Shown: in pieces, positions 9,166 to 17,917 of the stretch
Layout: each line of letters begins with the position of its first letter
Position numbering within the stretch: the stretch's first letter is position 1
Assembly (NCBI GenBank): GCA_963750255.1
Contig: CAVVPZ010000006.1
Coordinates: 868,001-932,000 of the forward strand
DNA length: 64,000 nucleotides
From: DATLED01 sp963750255
GTDB lineage: Bacteria > Actinomycetota > Acidimicrobiia > Acidimicrobiales > CADCTF01
Direction of reading: 5' to 3'
Position numbers and translations under genes: made by a program
Notes under the pieces: generated by a model
The model's database searches: none
What the model saw: the letters and a program-made list of their open reading frames with translations, nothing else
What the model was told of the DNA's origin: nothing

Positions 9166-10271
9166 GCACATCCACCGGCCGGTGGCGACGGGCAGCACCC
9201 GTGGCGGTGCTGGTTCTCGCCGTCGTCGCCATCGGCTGGGTGGCTCGTCCGCCTCGCTCCGGCGGAGAACCACTCGATCCCCGCTCGACCGAGCCGTTGG
9301 GCGCCCGCGCCTTGGTCCTCTTGCTCGAACGTTTCGGTGCCGATGTCACGGTCGGGGGCCCTCCTCGAACCGGGTCGGTCGCGCTCCTCCTCGGTGACCG
9401 CCTCAACGACCGTGATCGCACCGCGCTTGTCCGTTGGGTCGAGGGCGGCGGCACCTTGGTGGTGGCCGACCCCCTGTCGAGTTTTGCCCCACCGATCGGC
9501 CGCGACAGCAGCGGCCTCCTGAGCCCGGCGACGTCGGCAGATCGGCTGGTCGAGCCGCGCTGCAGCCTGTCCGTCCTTGCCACCGTCGGCGCCGTCGATC
9601 TCTCGGGCGCAGCGCCGCTGCGGGCACCCAGCGGCGCCGTCGGCTGCTTCCCCGTCCCCGGCGGTTCCTATCTCGTGGCCCGCACCCAGGGCACCGGTGC
9701 CGTCGTCGCTCTGGGCGGCGCCGGCCCCTTGGTCAACGCCAACCTGGCCGAAGCCGACAACGCAGTGCTCGCGGTGTCGCTCCTCGCGTCGGACTCGTCG
9801 GCATCGGTGGTCGTCATCGGGCCGTCGACGGCGGGCGGCGGCACCCGCGGCCTCCGAGATCTCGTCTCCCGCCGGGTCAAGGACGGGCTCTGGCAGTTGC
9901 TGGTGGCCTTCGGGCTCTTCGCGCTGTGGCGAGCCCGGCGGCTGGGCCGGCCCGTGGTCGAGGCCCAGCCGGTTCAGATCGCAGGATCGGAGCTGGTGGT
10001 GGCTGTCGGCGCGCTCTTGCAGCAGGGCCGGCGGCGAGCGGCGGCCGGCGCCATGCTGCGAGCGGCCGTGCGAACAGTGCTCGGCGAACGCGTGGGAGTC
10101 CCGGGCGAGCACGATCCCGAGCGGCTGGCGGCGGCCGTGTCCCGATACACCGATCGTGATGCTGCTGCGGTCCAAGCCATCCTTTCCGGACCCGAACCGG
10201 TCGACGACGCTGCGCTGGTCGCACTCGCACGAGACGTGGAATCCCTTCGAAACGAGGTCACCAATGCCTGA
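9162..10271 (+). CDS. DUF4350 domain-containing membrane protein
   Basis: A 369-aa protein overlapping the upstream stop by GTGA. A signal-anchor-like helix (VAVLVLAVVAIGWVA, residues ~13-27) precedes an extracytoplasmic GATase-like region with GARALVLLLERFGADV, and a second membrane helix lies near residues 245-265, before a cytosolic tail with AVSRY. This is the architecture of DUF4350 proteins, which are almost always found in MoxR-DUF58 operons. No catalytic residues are evident. It ends with an 8-base overlap into moxR, implying translational coupling. Confidence 0.85.
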   Translation: MSTSTGRWRRAAPVAVLVLAVVAIGWVARPPRSGGEPLDPRSTEPLGARALVLLLERFGADVTVGGPPRTGSVALLLGDRLNDRDRTALVRWVEGGGTLVVADPLSSFAPPIGRDSSGLLSPATSADRLVEPRCSLSVLATVGAVDLSGAAPLRAPSGAVGCFPVPGGSYLVARTQGTGAVVALGGAGPLVNANLAEADNAVLAVSLLASDSSASVVVIGPSTAGGGTRGLRDLVSRRVKDGLWQLLVAFGLFALWRARRLGRPVVEAQPVQIAGSELVVAVGALLQQGRRRAAAGAMLRAAVRTVLGERVGVPGEHDPERLAAAVSRYTDRDAAAVQAILSGPEPVDDAALVALARDVESLRNEVTNA

Positions 10272-11292
10272 TGACGACGACGCTTCGGCCCCTCGGCGCG
10301 CCCCGGCCCGCCGGCGAAGCTCTCGATCCGCAGCGACGTCCGCGGCGTCACCTCGCGAAGCGGTGCTCGCCCTCCGCGACGAGGTGGCCAAGGTCGTCGT
10401 CGGCCAGGAAGGCGCGATGTCTGGTCTCGTCGCCGCCCTGTTGGTGCGTGGTCATGTGCTCTTGGAGGGCGTGCCCGGCGTGGCCAAGACCCTTTTGGTG
10501 AAGACCGTGGCCGCATCACTCGACCTCGACTTCAAGCGCGTGCAGTTCACCCCCGACCTCATGCCCTCTGACGTCATCGGCCAGACGATCTTCGAGCAGC
10601 GGGGGAGCGGGTTCCGATTTCGAGAGGGCCCCCTCTTCTGCAACCTCCTGCTCGCCGACGAGATCAACCGGACACCACCCAAGACGCAGGCCGCCCTGCT
10701 CGAGGCGATGGAGGAGCGCCAGGTGACTGTCGAGGGTGAGCGGCGACCGCTTCCCGATCCGTTCCTCGTCGTGGCCACCCAGAACCCTGTCGAGTACGAG
10801 GGCACGTATCCGTTGCCCGAGGCCCAACTCGACCGGTTCCTGTTCAAGCTCGTCGTTCCTTATCCGTCGGCCGAGCAGGAGCAGGCCGTGCTCGCCCGAC
10901 ACGACGCGGGACTCGATCCTCATGACATGGCGGCGGCAGGGGTCACCGCCGTCGCCGGTCCCGCCGATCTGGCCGCCGCTCGGGCCGAGGTCGCCGAGGT
11001 CCGCTGCGACGACGCCGTGCAGGCCTACATCGTGGCAATCGTCCGAGCCACGCGGACCTCGCCGTCGGTGTCTCTCGGTGTGTCTCCCCGCGGCGCAGTG
11101 GCGCTGCTGCACGCTTCCAAGGCGTGGGCGTGGTTGGCGGGGCGCGAGTTCGTCACCCCCGACGAGGTCAAGGCCGTGGCCAAGGCCGCGTTGCGCCACC
11201 GCCTTCAACTGCGACCCGAGGTCGAACTCGAGGGTGGTACCGCCGACAACGTGCTCGACGGCGTCCTGGCCACCGTCCCTGTGCCCCGTTGA
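10264..11292 (+). CDS. moxR: MoxR-family AAA+ ATPase
   Basis: A 342-aa AAA+ chaperone-like ATPase. Walker A is LEGVPGVAKTLLVK, Walker B is LLADEINRTPPKTQAALLEAMEE, and sensor 1 is VVATQNPVEYEGTYPLPEAQLDRF, all canonical MoxR. The C-terminal lid contains SPRGAVALLHASKAWA. An N-terminal ~35 residues are Arg/Ala-rich and low complexity. MoxR ATPases act with VWA/DUF58 partners to mature or load cofactors into other complexes. It is embedded between DUF4350 and DUF58 genes. The client is not identifiable here. Confidence 0.93.
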   Translation: MPDDDDASAPRRAPARRRSSRSAATSAASPREAVLALRDEVAKVVVGQEGAMSGLVAALLVRGHVLLEGVPGVAKTLLVKTVAASLDLDFKRVQFTPDLMPSDVIGQTIFEQRGSGFRFREGPLFCNLLLADEINRTPPKTQAALLEAMEERQVTVEGERRPLPDPFLVVATQNPVEYEGTYPLPEAQLDRFLFKLVVPYPSAEQEQAVLARHDAGLDPHDMAAAGVTAVAGPADLAAARAEVAEVRCDDAVQAYIVAIVRATRTSPSVSLGVSPRGAVALLHASKAWAWLAGREFVTPDEVKAVAKAALRHRLQLRPEVELEGGTADNVLDGVLATVPVPR

Positions 11293-11296
11293 GTCG

Positions 11297-12619
11297 GTGA
11301 CGTCGATCCGCCTGCCGGTGCCGACGGGCCGGCTGGCTTTGGTGGCGGCGGTGTTGGCGCTGGCGGTGTCGTCGTTCCCCGGCGACTCGACGACCGGCCT
11401 GCTCGTCGTCAACGGCCTCCTGCTGGTTGTTGCCGTCGTCGACTGGATGCGCACGACCGACCCAGCGTCGCTCACCATCGAACGCGAGGCGCCGCCCGTC
11501 GTGGCCATGAGGGAGGAGGCGATGCTCTCCTGGAGCGTTGCCAACGGAGCTGGCCGCCGCGTCGCCGTCGAGTTCGCCGACGACCTCGCTCCGTCGCTGG
11601 GGGCCGTCCGCCGCCGCCAGCGAGCGATCGTGCCGCCCCACGCCCGGGCCACGGTCACGACCACGATCCGACCGTCGAGGCGCGGTCGGTTCGACCTCAG
11701 CGAGATCGTGCTCCGCGTCGACGGGCCGCTGGGGCTCGTCGCCCGCCAGGATCGCCGGGCGGTGCCTGGCACCCTCCGCGTGTACCCATCCTTCCCGTCG
11801 CGAGCCGAGGCCGACCTCCGGGTCGACCGGGCCCGCCTCCAGCAGGTCGGCCTGCGATCGGCTGCGGGTCGGGGCGGTGGCACGGAGTTCGACGCCATGC
11901 GCGACTACGGACCCGACGACGAGTTCCGCCGTATCGACTGGTCGTCGACCGCCCGGGCGGGCAAGCCCATCGTGCGGACGTATCGGGCCGAACGAAATCA
12001 GACGGTTCTGTGTCTGCTCGACAATGGGCGGGTGATGGCCGGCCAGGTGGCCGGCGTACCCCGACTCGAACACGCGATGGACGCGGTGATGACCTTGACG
12101 TCGGTCGCGACCCGCCTCGGTGACCGAGCCGGGCTCCTGGCCTTCGACCGTGAGGTCAGGTCCGTCGTGCCGCCGAGTCAGAACCGAGCCCAGCTAGGCC
12201 GGGTGACCGAGGCTCTCTACGAGCTCGAGCCAGAACTCGTCGAGAGCGACTACGCCGCCGCCTTCGTCGAAGCACTGGTCCGATTCCGTCGTCGAGCGCT
12301 CCTGGTCGTGCTCACCGAACTGGCCGAACAGGCGGTGGCCGACACACTGCTCCCCGCATTGCCTTCGATCGCCCGCCAGCACGTGGTCCTGCTGGCCGGC
12401 GTGCAGGATCCTGCCGTCGTGTCGTTGGCCCGATCGGTGCCTGACGACGCGGCCGAGGCCTACGCGAAGGCCGCCGCTGTCGCTTCGCTCGAAGAGCGCC
12501 GGCGGCTCACCGGTCGGCTCCGGGCCATCGGCGTGACGGTGGTCGATGCCCCGCCGGGACGGTTGGCGCCCGAGTTGGCCGACGCGTACCTGCGGGTCAA
12601 GGCGACGGGACGTCTGTGA
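11297..12619 (+). CDS. DUF58 domain-containing protein (VWA-like MoxR partner)
   Basis: A 440-aa protein starting with GTG four bases after the moxR stop. Two N-terminal hydrophobic helices (residues ~12-45) anchor it to the membrane. Beta-rich domains follow, then the DUF58 signature GGGTEFDAMRDYGPDDEFRRIDW and a VWA-like fold with CLLDNGRVM in the MIDAS-like position, where the usual DxSxS is degenerate. In this family DUF58 proteins pair with MoxR ATPases. The last 23 bases overlap the 3' end of the convergent SpoIIM-like gene. Confidence 0.9.
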   Translation: MTSIRLPVPTGRLALVAAVLALAVSSFPGDSTTGLLVVNGLLLVVAVVDWMRTTDPASLTIEREAPPVVAMREEAMLSWSVANGAGRRVAVEFADDLAPSLGAVRRRQRAIVPPHARATVTTTIRPSRRGRFDLSEIVLRVDGPLGLVARQDRRAVPGTLRVYPSFPSRAEADLRVDRARLQQVGLRSAAGRGGGTEFDAMRDYGPDDEFRRIDWSSTARAGKPIVRTYRAERNQTVLCLLDNGRVMAGQVAGVPRLEHAMDAVMTLTSVATRLGDRAGLLAFDREVRSVVPPSQNRAQLGRVTEALYELEPELVESDYAAAFVEALVRFRRRALLVVLTELAEQAVADTLLPALPSIARQHVVLLAGVQDPAVVSLARSVPDDAAEAYAKAAAVASLEERRRLTGRLRAIGVTVVDAPPGRLAPELADAYLRVKATGRL

Positions 12620-13604
12620 TCGCCACTTCGCCGAGGAGCCCGGTAAGGCCTCTGGCCGCTGCATCGCGGCCCAGTGTGACGGCGTAGGCCACGAAGGTCG
12701 CCTCGACGAGCACGCCGATGCCCACCCGCACGGCGGTCGGCAGACCCGAGCCGGTCACGAAGCCCTCGATCAATCCGGCGGCGCCGAACGTCGCCACCAA
12801 GCCGAGCACCAGCACGACCGAACGCCGTCCCTCCTCGGTCACGGCGGCGCGGCGCAGCCGATCCCCCGGGTCGATGAGGCACCACCCGAGGCGAAGGCCG
12901 GCGCTACCGGCGATGACCACGGCGGTCAGTTCGAGCAGGCCGTGGGGCAGGATCAGGCCGTAGAACTTCGCGTTCTGTCCGGCGGCGGCGAACAGCCCGG
13001 CGGGCACACCGAGGCTGGCGCCGTTGAACACCAACAGGATGGCCGTCGGCACACACAGCAGGATCCCGCCAGCGAAGGCGAGGAACCCGACCTGGATGTT
13101 GTTGGTCGTGACCTGGGCGGCGAACTCCGATGCCGGCCTCGACGAGTAGTAGGCCTCGAAATCCTCCTCGAGGTACGCCGTTCGCAAGGCCGGCGGTCCG
13201 ACGGCCTCGACCGCCTGATCCGAGTTGGCCAACCAGGTGCCGATGGCGATCGCGGGCACAAAGAACAGCGCAGTGGCGACGAGGACGAAGCGCCGGTTGT
13301 GCCAGAGCGCGGCGGGAAACGTGGACGAGAAGAACCGTCCGACGGCCTTGAGCGAACCGGGCCTCCCGCCGTACACGACAGCCCCCGCAGCGGCGACCAA
13401 GCCGGTGAGGCGCGTGGTCAGCGCGGGGTCGCGGTAGTAGGTGCGGGCGTAGGACAGGTGGCTCGACGTCCGCTGGTACAACCGGACCAGTTCGTCGATC
13501 TCGGCGGCGTCGAGGCGCTTGACGCCCCGCGAAGCCCGCCGCACCAGCGCGCTGAGCCGGTCCCAGGTGGGCTGGTTGGTGGCCAGGAACCGGTCGAGGT
13601 CCAT
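12597..13604 (-). CDS. Stage II sporulation protein M-like membrane protein (COG1300)
   Basis: A 335-aa integral membrane protein. The N-terminus MDLDRFLATNQPTWDRLSALV and YQRTSSHLSYART are characteristic of the actinobacterial SpoIIM-like family, followed by about five hydrophobic segments and a GLILPHGLLELTAVVIAGSAGLRLG motif. In non-sporulating actinobacteria this family sits beside RDD and DUF58/MoxR genes, as here; nothing suggests sporulation. Its start is 20 bases from the divergent RDD gene, with overlapping -10-like hexamers between them. Confidence 0.88.
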   Translation of the reverse strand: MDLDRFLATNQPTWDRLSALVRRASRGVKRLDAAEIDELVRLYQRTSSHLSYARTYYRDPALTTRLTGLVAAAGAVVYGGRPGSLKAVGRFFSSTFPAALWHNRRFVLVATALFFVPAIAIGTWLANSDQAVEAVGPPALRTAYLEEDFEAYYSSRPASEFAAQVTTNNIQVGFLAFAGGILLCVPTAILLVFNGASLGVPAGLFAAAGQNAKFYGLILPHGLLELTAVVIAGSAGLRLGWCLIDPGDRLRRAAVTEEGRRSVVLVLGLVATFGAAGLIEGFVTGSGLPTAVRVGIGVLVEATFVAYAVTLGRDAAARGLTGLLGEVAITDVPSP

Positions 13605-13624
13605 TCCCGCGTACCTTACGAGCC
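13605..13624. promoter_or_regulatory. Bidirectional promoter with overlapping -10 hexamers
   Basis: Only 20 bases separate the divergent ATG codons. On the plus strand TACCTT (13612-13617) ends seven bases before ATG 13625; on the minus strand TAAGGT (13618-13613) ends eight bases before ATG 13604. The two hexamers overlap by five bases. This symmetry would let one melted region serve both directions, giving leaderless transcripts both ways. Confidence 0.55.
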
Positions 13625-14491
13625 ATGGCCGACGTGTCCGGGATCGTCACGCCCGAGGCGGTCGTCCTCGAGTTCGAGACCGCCGGCCTCGCATCCCGTC
13701 TCCTGGCTGCCGTCGTCGACACGACCATCCAAGGCGCGTCGTTGTTCGCCATCTTGTTCGTGTTCTTCGGCGCCAACGAAGCCGGCTTGTCGCTCGGTGG
13801 CTGGGCGACGGCGCTCTTCTACGTCCTGTTGTTCCTGCTTCTCTTCGCCTACCCCGCCGGCTTCGAGACCCTCTGGCGAGGACGGACGCCGGGCAAGGCC
13901 GCACTTGGGCTGCGGGTGGTCACGGCCGAGGGCGGTCCCGTGCGATTCAGGCACGCAGCCATCCGCGCCATCCTGGGCTTGGTGGACAAGTACGTGCTGT
14001 CGGCCGTCCCTGGGGTCCTGTCGGTGCTGTCGACCCGCAACAACCAGCGACTCGGTGACCTCGTGGCCGGCACGCTGGTGCTGCGCGAGCGATCGGGGGC
14101 TCGCAAGCCGCAGGCTGTCACCTTCGCCGCGCCCCCGGGGCTCGGTCCGTACGTCGCATCGCTCGACGTCGCCCACCTGTCGCAGGACGAGTACGTGACC
14201 GTCCGGTCGTTCCTGTTGCGGGCCGCATCGCTTCGTCCCGACGCCCGAGACGCCCTCGCCCGCCGCCTGGCCACCCCGCTGCTCGACCGGCTCCGCACCA
14301 GCCCACCGCCGGGCGTGCCCGCCGAGGTGTTCTTGGCCTGCGTCGCCGCCGCCCACCAGCAGCGAGCCGCTCCGGCGGCGGCGGCGCCAGTATTCGAGAG
14401 CGTGTGGTCGATGACCGACGGATCGGTGCCGGGCCCGGCGACGCCGTCCGACGGTTCGGCCCCGGCTGGCGGATTCGTCGCTCCCGCTTGA
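13625..14491 (+). CDS. RDD-family membrane protein
   Basis: A 288-aa protein with an N-terminal RDD domain: LASRLLAAVVDTTIQ carries the Arg and Asp that name the family, and GRTPGKAALGLRVV and NNQRLGDLVAGTLVL are further family motifs. Three to four membrane helices lie in residues ~25-160, and the C-terminal 130 residues are cytosolic and Ala/Pro-rich. RDD proteins have been linked to ion or solute transport in some bacteria, but the role here is unknown. It is divergent from the SpoIIM-like gene and precedes the cysteine desulfurase by 27 bases. Confidence 0.9.
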   Translation: MADVSGIVTPEAVVLEFETAGLASRLLAAVVDTTIQGASLFAILFVFFGANEAGLSLGGWATALFYVLLFLLLFAYPAGFETLWRGRTPGKAALGLRVVTAEGGPVRFRHAAIRAILGLVDKYVLSAVPGVLSVLSTRNNQRLGDLVAGTLVLRERSGARKPQAVTFAAPPGLGPYVASLDVAHLSQDEYVTVRSFLLRAASLRPDARDALARRLATPLLDRLRTSPPPGVPAEVFLACVAAAHQQRAAPAAAAPVFESVWSMTDGSVPGPATPSDGSAPAGGFVAPA

Positions 14492-14506
14492 CCGAGGTGG
14501 CGCCGG

Positions 14507-14512
14507 TAGCCT
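14507..14512 (+). promoter_or_regulatory. -10-like hexamer for cysteine desulfurase
   Basis: TAGCCT ends six bases before the GTG start at 14519. A TTGACC at 14488-14493 could be a -35, but the 13-base spacing is short and it overlaps the RDD stop codon. Confidence 0.45.
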
Positions 14513-14518
14513 GGACGG

Positions 14519-15640
14519 GTGGTTTACCTCGACCATGCGGCCACGACGCCCATGGCTCCCGAGGCCGTGGCAGCCATGCTGCCCTTCCTCACCGAGCATT
14601 TCGGTAACCCGTCGGGATCGCACTCCATGGCCCGGCGGGCCAAGGCCGCGCTCGAGGACGCTCGCGACGAAGCCGCCGCCGCGCTCGGTTGCCGCCCCCG
14701 CGAGGTCGTGTTCACCGCCGGCGGCACCGAGGCCGACAACCTGGCCATCCACGGCGTCGTCGCACGCGCCGGCGGACGTGCTGCTTGTCCGGCCACAGAG
14801 CACCACGCCGTACTCCACGCCACCCAGGCCGCGGGCGGACAGGTGTTGCCTGTCGGGGCCGATGGCCGCCTCGATCCCGAGATCCTCGGGCGGGCCCTCT
14901 CCGACGGCGACGTCGCCGTCGTCTCCGTGATGCTGGTCAACAACGAGGTGGGCACGATCGAAGAGTTGGCGCCCTTGGCCGAGGTGATCGCCCAGCGCTC
15001 GCCGACGACCGTGCTGCACACCGACGCCGTGCAGGCGTTCCACTGGCTTGACGTGGCCGCGCTGGCCGAATGCGCCGGACTCGTCGCCCTCAGCGGCCAC
15101 AAGTTCGGCGGTCCCAAAGGAGTTGGCGTCCTCGTCGTGCGCGACGGAGTCGCGATCGCACCGATCCTCCACGGAGGGGGTCAGGAGCAGGATCGCCGCA
15201 GCGGCACCCACAACGTGGCGGGCATCGTCGGCATGGCGGCGGCGATGACGGCGGCCGTCGCCGCAAGGCGCGAGTCCGCCGCCCGCGTGGCGCCACTTCG
15301 CGATCGACTGCTCGACACGGTGCTGGCCGCGGTGCCAGGCGCGGTGGAGACGGGCGACCGGTCGGCCAAAGCCCCCGGTCACGCCCACCTGCGCTTTCCC
15401 GGGGTCGAGTCCGAGACGCTGCTCTTCCTGCTCGACGAGGCGGGAGTCTGCGCGTCTGCGGGTTCGGCGTGTGCCAGCGGCGCCCTCGAACCATCGCACG
15501 TGCTGTTGGCCATGGGAGTCTCCCCCGACGATGCTGCGACCAGCCTGCGCCTGACGCTCGGCTCTTCGACCACCGACGCCGACGTCGACGTGGCCGCCAA
15601 AGCGGTTGCCGGTGCGGTCACGCAGTTGCGAGGTCGGTGA
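14519..15640 (+). CDS. Cysteine desulfurase (IscS/NifS class)
   Basis: PLP enzyme taking sulfur from cysteine to a protein persulfide for tRNA thiolation and Fe-S assembly; 373 aa. It begins VYLDHAATTPM, the usual start of the family. The PLP lysine is in LSGHKFGGPKG (about K199), a histidine in ATEHHAV stacks on the cofactor, and the persulfide cysteine is in SAGSACASG (near residue 320). The next gene, mnmA, overlaps its stop by one base, so sulfur transfer to tRNA is the likely main use; the same pairing occurs in mycobacteria (iscS-trmU). Confidence 0.93.
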   Translation: MVYLDHAATTPMAPEAVAAMLPFLTEHFGNPSGSHSMARRAKAALEDARDEAAAALGCRPREVVFTAGGTEADNLAIHGVVARAGGRAACPATEHHAVLHATQAAGGQVLPVGADGRLDPEILGRALSDGDVAVVSVMLVNNEVGTIEELAPLAEVIAQRSPTTVLHTDAVQAFHWLDVAALAECAGLVALSGHKFGGPKGVGVLVVRDGVAIAPILHGGGQEQDRRSGTHNVAGIVGMAAAMTAAVAARRESAARVAPLRDRLLDTVLAAVPGAVETGDRSAKAPGHAHLRFPGVESETLLFLLDEAGVCASAGSACASGALEPSHVLLAMGVSPDDAATSLRLTLGSSTTDADVDVAAKAVAGAVTQLRGR

Positions 15641-16704
15641 TGGCCCGGGTTCTGGTTGCCATGTCGGGCGGTGTGGACTCATCGGTCACCGCCGCCGTCC
15701 TGCGCGACGAGGGTCACGAGGTCGTGGGCGCCACGATGAAGTTGTGGGGCGGTCGTAGCGATTCGGGGTGTTGTTCGGTCGCGGACGTCGAAGACGCGCG
15801 GCGGGTGGCCCGCCGTCTCGGCGTCGAGCACCACGTCTTCAACTTCACCGCCGAGTTCGAGGCCCGCGTCGTCGCCCCGTACGTCGACGCGCATGCGCAC
15901 GGACGCACGCCCAACCCGTGTATCGAGTGCAACCGGCACCTCAAATTCGACCGGTTCCTCGAGCGTGCGCTGCAGTTGGGTTTTGATTTCATCGCCACCG
16001 GCCACCACGCGCGCATCGTCGAGACCGATCGAGGGCCCAGGCTGGCACGGGGCCACGATCCGGCCAAGGACCAGTCCTACGTGCTGTCGATGCTGGCCCC
16101 GGAACAACTCGCCCGAGTCCTGCTTCCGATCGGCGAGATGACCAAGGCCGAGGTTCGAGCGCGGGCCGCGTCGGCCGGGCTCGACACCGCCGACAAGCCC
16201 GACAGCCAAGACGTCTGCTTCATCCTCGCCACCGAGGGCGGGCGCGAGACCTTCCTCGGCGACCGGATTCCCCTACGGCCTGGCCGGGTCGTGACGAGCG
16301 ACGGCCGGCCGCTGGGCTCGGTCCCCGCCGTCGAACTCGTCACCGTCGGGCAGCGCCGCGGTCTCAGCGTCGGCGGCGGCCAGAAGTTGTACGCCATCGA
16401 CGTCGACGTGGAGCACGCCACGGTGGTCGCCGGTACGGCCGACGAGTTGCTCGTGGATGGTCTCGAAGTCGACTCGCTGGACTGGATCGGGGACGACGAC
16501 CACGACGGGTCGCTGACTGTCCAGGTCAGCGCTCACGGCACGCCGATGGGCGTCGCGTTCGAGCCTCCGACCGTGCTGCGCTTCACGGAGCGCCAACGGC
16601 GGGTGGCGCCGGGGCAGACGGTGGTGCTGTACCGGGGCGACGTCGTCGTCGGTGCTGGGCTCGTGTCGAGCTCAGTCGGAAGTGTCCACCACGGGACGAC
16701 CTGA
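15640..16704 (+). CDS. mnmA: tRNA-specific 2-thiouridylase
   Basis: ATP-dependent enzyme forming 2-thiouridine at wobble position 34 of tRNA-Glu, -Gln and -Lys. It is 354 aa. The PP-loop is AMSGGVDSSV near the N-terminus. The catalytic Cys is in NPCIECN (about C91) and the persulfide Cys in SQDVCFI (about C192). HGRTPNPC, TGHHAR and KDQSYVLSML are conserved, and a C-terminal beta-barrel follows. ATG overlaps the upstream stop by one base (TGATG). Its last 33 bases overlap the convergent membrane-protein gene. Confidence 0.95.
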   Translation: MARVLVAMSGGVDSSVTAAVLRDEGHEVVGATMKLWGGRSDSGCCSVADVEDARRVARRLGVEHHVFNFTAEFEARVVAPYVDAHAHGRTPNPCIECNRHLKFDRFLERALQLGFDFIATGHHARIVETDRGPRLARGHDPAKDQSYVLSMLAPEQLARVLLPIGEMTKAEVRARAASAGLDTADKPDSQDVCFILATEGGRETFLGDRIPLRPGRVVTSDGRPLGSVPAVELVTVGQRRGLSVGGGQKLYAIDVDVEHATVVAGTADELLVDGLEVDSLDWIGDDDHDGSLTVQVSAHGTPMGVAFEPPTVLRFTERQRRVAPGQTVVLYRGDVVVGAGLVSSSVGSVHHGTT

Positions 16705-17571
16705 GAGTCGGCGCTGAGCCTCGGTGACTACTCGGCCCAGCCGGGTCGGGGCGAAGAGCACCGCAGTCGCCTCTTCGGTCATCCCCACCCCTCCTCGGGG
16801 GGCGGCGAGTACGAGCGGTGCTGCTTGTAGGAGCCGGAGTTCGAGCGCCAGCCCGGCCGAGTGTTGGGTCAGGTCGAGGGCTCCCGTGCCGGCGACGGCG
16901 ACGTCGACCGTGTCGATCTTCGCCTTGGGGAACAGAACCGGGTCGGCCAACGACATCGGGTCGTGGAGGACGAGTCCGGCGGGTACGAACACGACCCAGC
17001 GGCGCGACAGGCCGTGAAGCGAACGGCCGAGCACGACGACGGTGGCGACCGCGGCGACGGCCGCAGGGCCGCCGATCCACCAACGCTGATCGGCCAATAG
17101 CAGCACGGCGGCCACGGGGAGTCCGGCCAGCAGCGCCCAGGCGACCTCGAGCGGACCGAGCAGCAGCGCTCCCGGGACTCGGAGGGGGTAGCGACGCTCG
17201 TTGGGGTACGCGGGACCGTTGACGAACACCTCGCCGGTTTCGGGGAGGAACGTCACAGCGGCGGCAGCCCCGGTCACGGCGAGCGACAACAGGCCTCGTC
17301 CGGCACCTGAGTCGGCCGCGACCAACGCTGACCACGTCGCGGCACTGATCGCGGCCGGAGCCACGCACCGGATGATGGTCAACGACACGGGGTGGAGCAC
17401 CAGCGATGCAGCGAAGGCGACAGCCCACACTGCCCACAGCAGGATGGATGCGGCCGTGCGCATCGTGGTCGACCTGGCGTCGAGGACGGTGGCAAACGTC
17501 GGTCCGGCAACGAAAGGGAGCACGACCCACAGCGCCCGCACGAGCCAGGGAAAGAGGCGGTCGCGGTCCAT
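16672..17571 (-). CDS. Conserved membrane protein of unknown function
   Basis: A 299-aa protein with about six hydrophobic helices in the first two thirds (two near residues 15-65, pairs near 75-115 and 150-190). A C-terminal cytosolic part follows, containing WVVFVPAGLVLHDPMSLADPVLFPK. I do not recognise a characterised family, though actinobacterial homologues next to mnmA seem likely. The ATG at 17571 (MDRDRLFPWLVRALW) is preferred over an upstream in-frame start because the extension is polar and lacks membrane character. Confidence 0.65.
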   Translation of the reverse strand: MDRDRLFPWLVRALWVVLPFVAGPTFATVLDARSTTMRTAASILLWAVWAVAFAASLVLHPVSLTIIRCVAPAAISAATWSALVAADSGAGRGLLSLAVTGAAAAVTFLPETGEVFVNGPAYPNERRYPLRVPGALLLGPLEVAWALLAGLPVAAVLLLADQRWWIGGPAAVAAVATVVVLGRSLHGLSRRWVVFVPAGLVLHDPMSLADPVLFPKAKIDTVDVAVAGTGALDLTQHSAGLALELRLLQAAPLVLAAPRGGVGMTEEATAVLFAPTRLGRVVTEAQRRLSGRPVVDTSD

Positions 17572-17704
17572 CGCCCGGCCATGCTCGCAGAGGCCGATCA
17601 GCACCAACCAACCGGCGGTGAGGATTTCCTGTCCCCCGGTCCCGCTCGGTAGGTTGGGGGGTGAATCAACGCACGTACCGATACCCCGGGGGGAGGCAGA
17701 GCGC

Positions 17705-17917
17705 ATGGCAAACGAGGTCCGACTGGTCGACCTCGACGTCATCAAGCGCTACAGCCTCGCCGTGCGACAGGAGTCCGCTCCGGCCAAAGAACTGCTCGAC
17801 GCACTCGATGCCAGCCGGGCGTTCGTGCAACAGGTGATCGAGCATTCGAGCGAGAAGGCCGAGTCGCCTCCGACCAAGCGCACCCGTGCCCCCCGCCGGT
17901 CGAAGGCGGCGTCATGA
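17705..17917 (+). CDS. Small conserved protein (70 aa)
   Basis: A 70-residue, mostly helical protein. A GGGGGGAGGC purine tract about seven bases upstream provides a ribosome-binding site. The N-terminal half (VRLVDLDVIKRYSLAVRQES) is regular and the C-terminus is Lys/Arg-rich (TKRTRAPRRSKAAS). Its stop overlaps the start of the MetE-like gene by ATGA, so the two are probably cotranslated. No function is recognisable; the basic tail would suit nucleic-acid or membrane contact. Confidence 0.6.
   Translation: MANEVRLVDLDVIKRYSLAVRQESAPAKELLDALDASRAFVQQVIEHSSEKAESPPTKRTRAPRRSKAAS

Noticed and set aside
12597..13604. Evidence for sporulation from the SpoIIM-like gene
   Set aside because: This family is widespread in non-sporulating actinobacteria beside RDD and MoxR genes; no other sporulation gene is present.
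13616..15682. Very long open frames antisense to known genes (also about 2635-4623, 18162-20615, 51883-54021, 54152-56392)
   Set aside because: They mirror real genes in the frame that inherits G/C-rich third positions, are Arg/Gly/Val-biased and show no family motifs. They are by-products of high GC.
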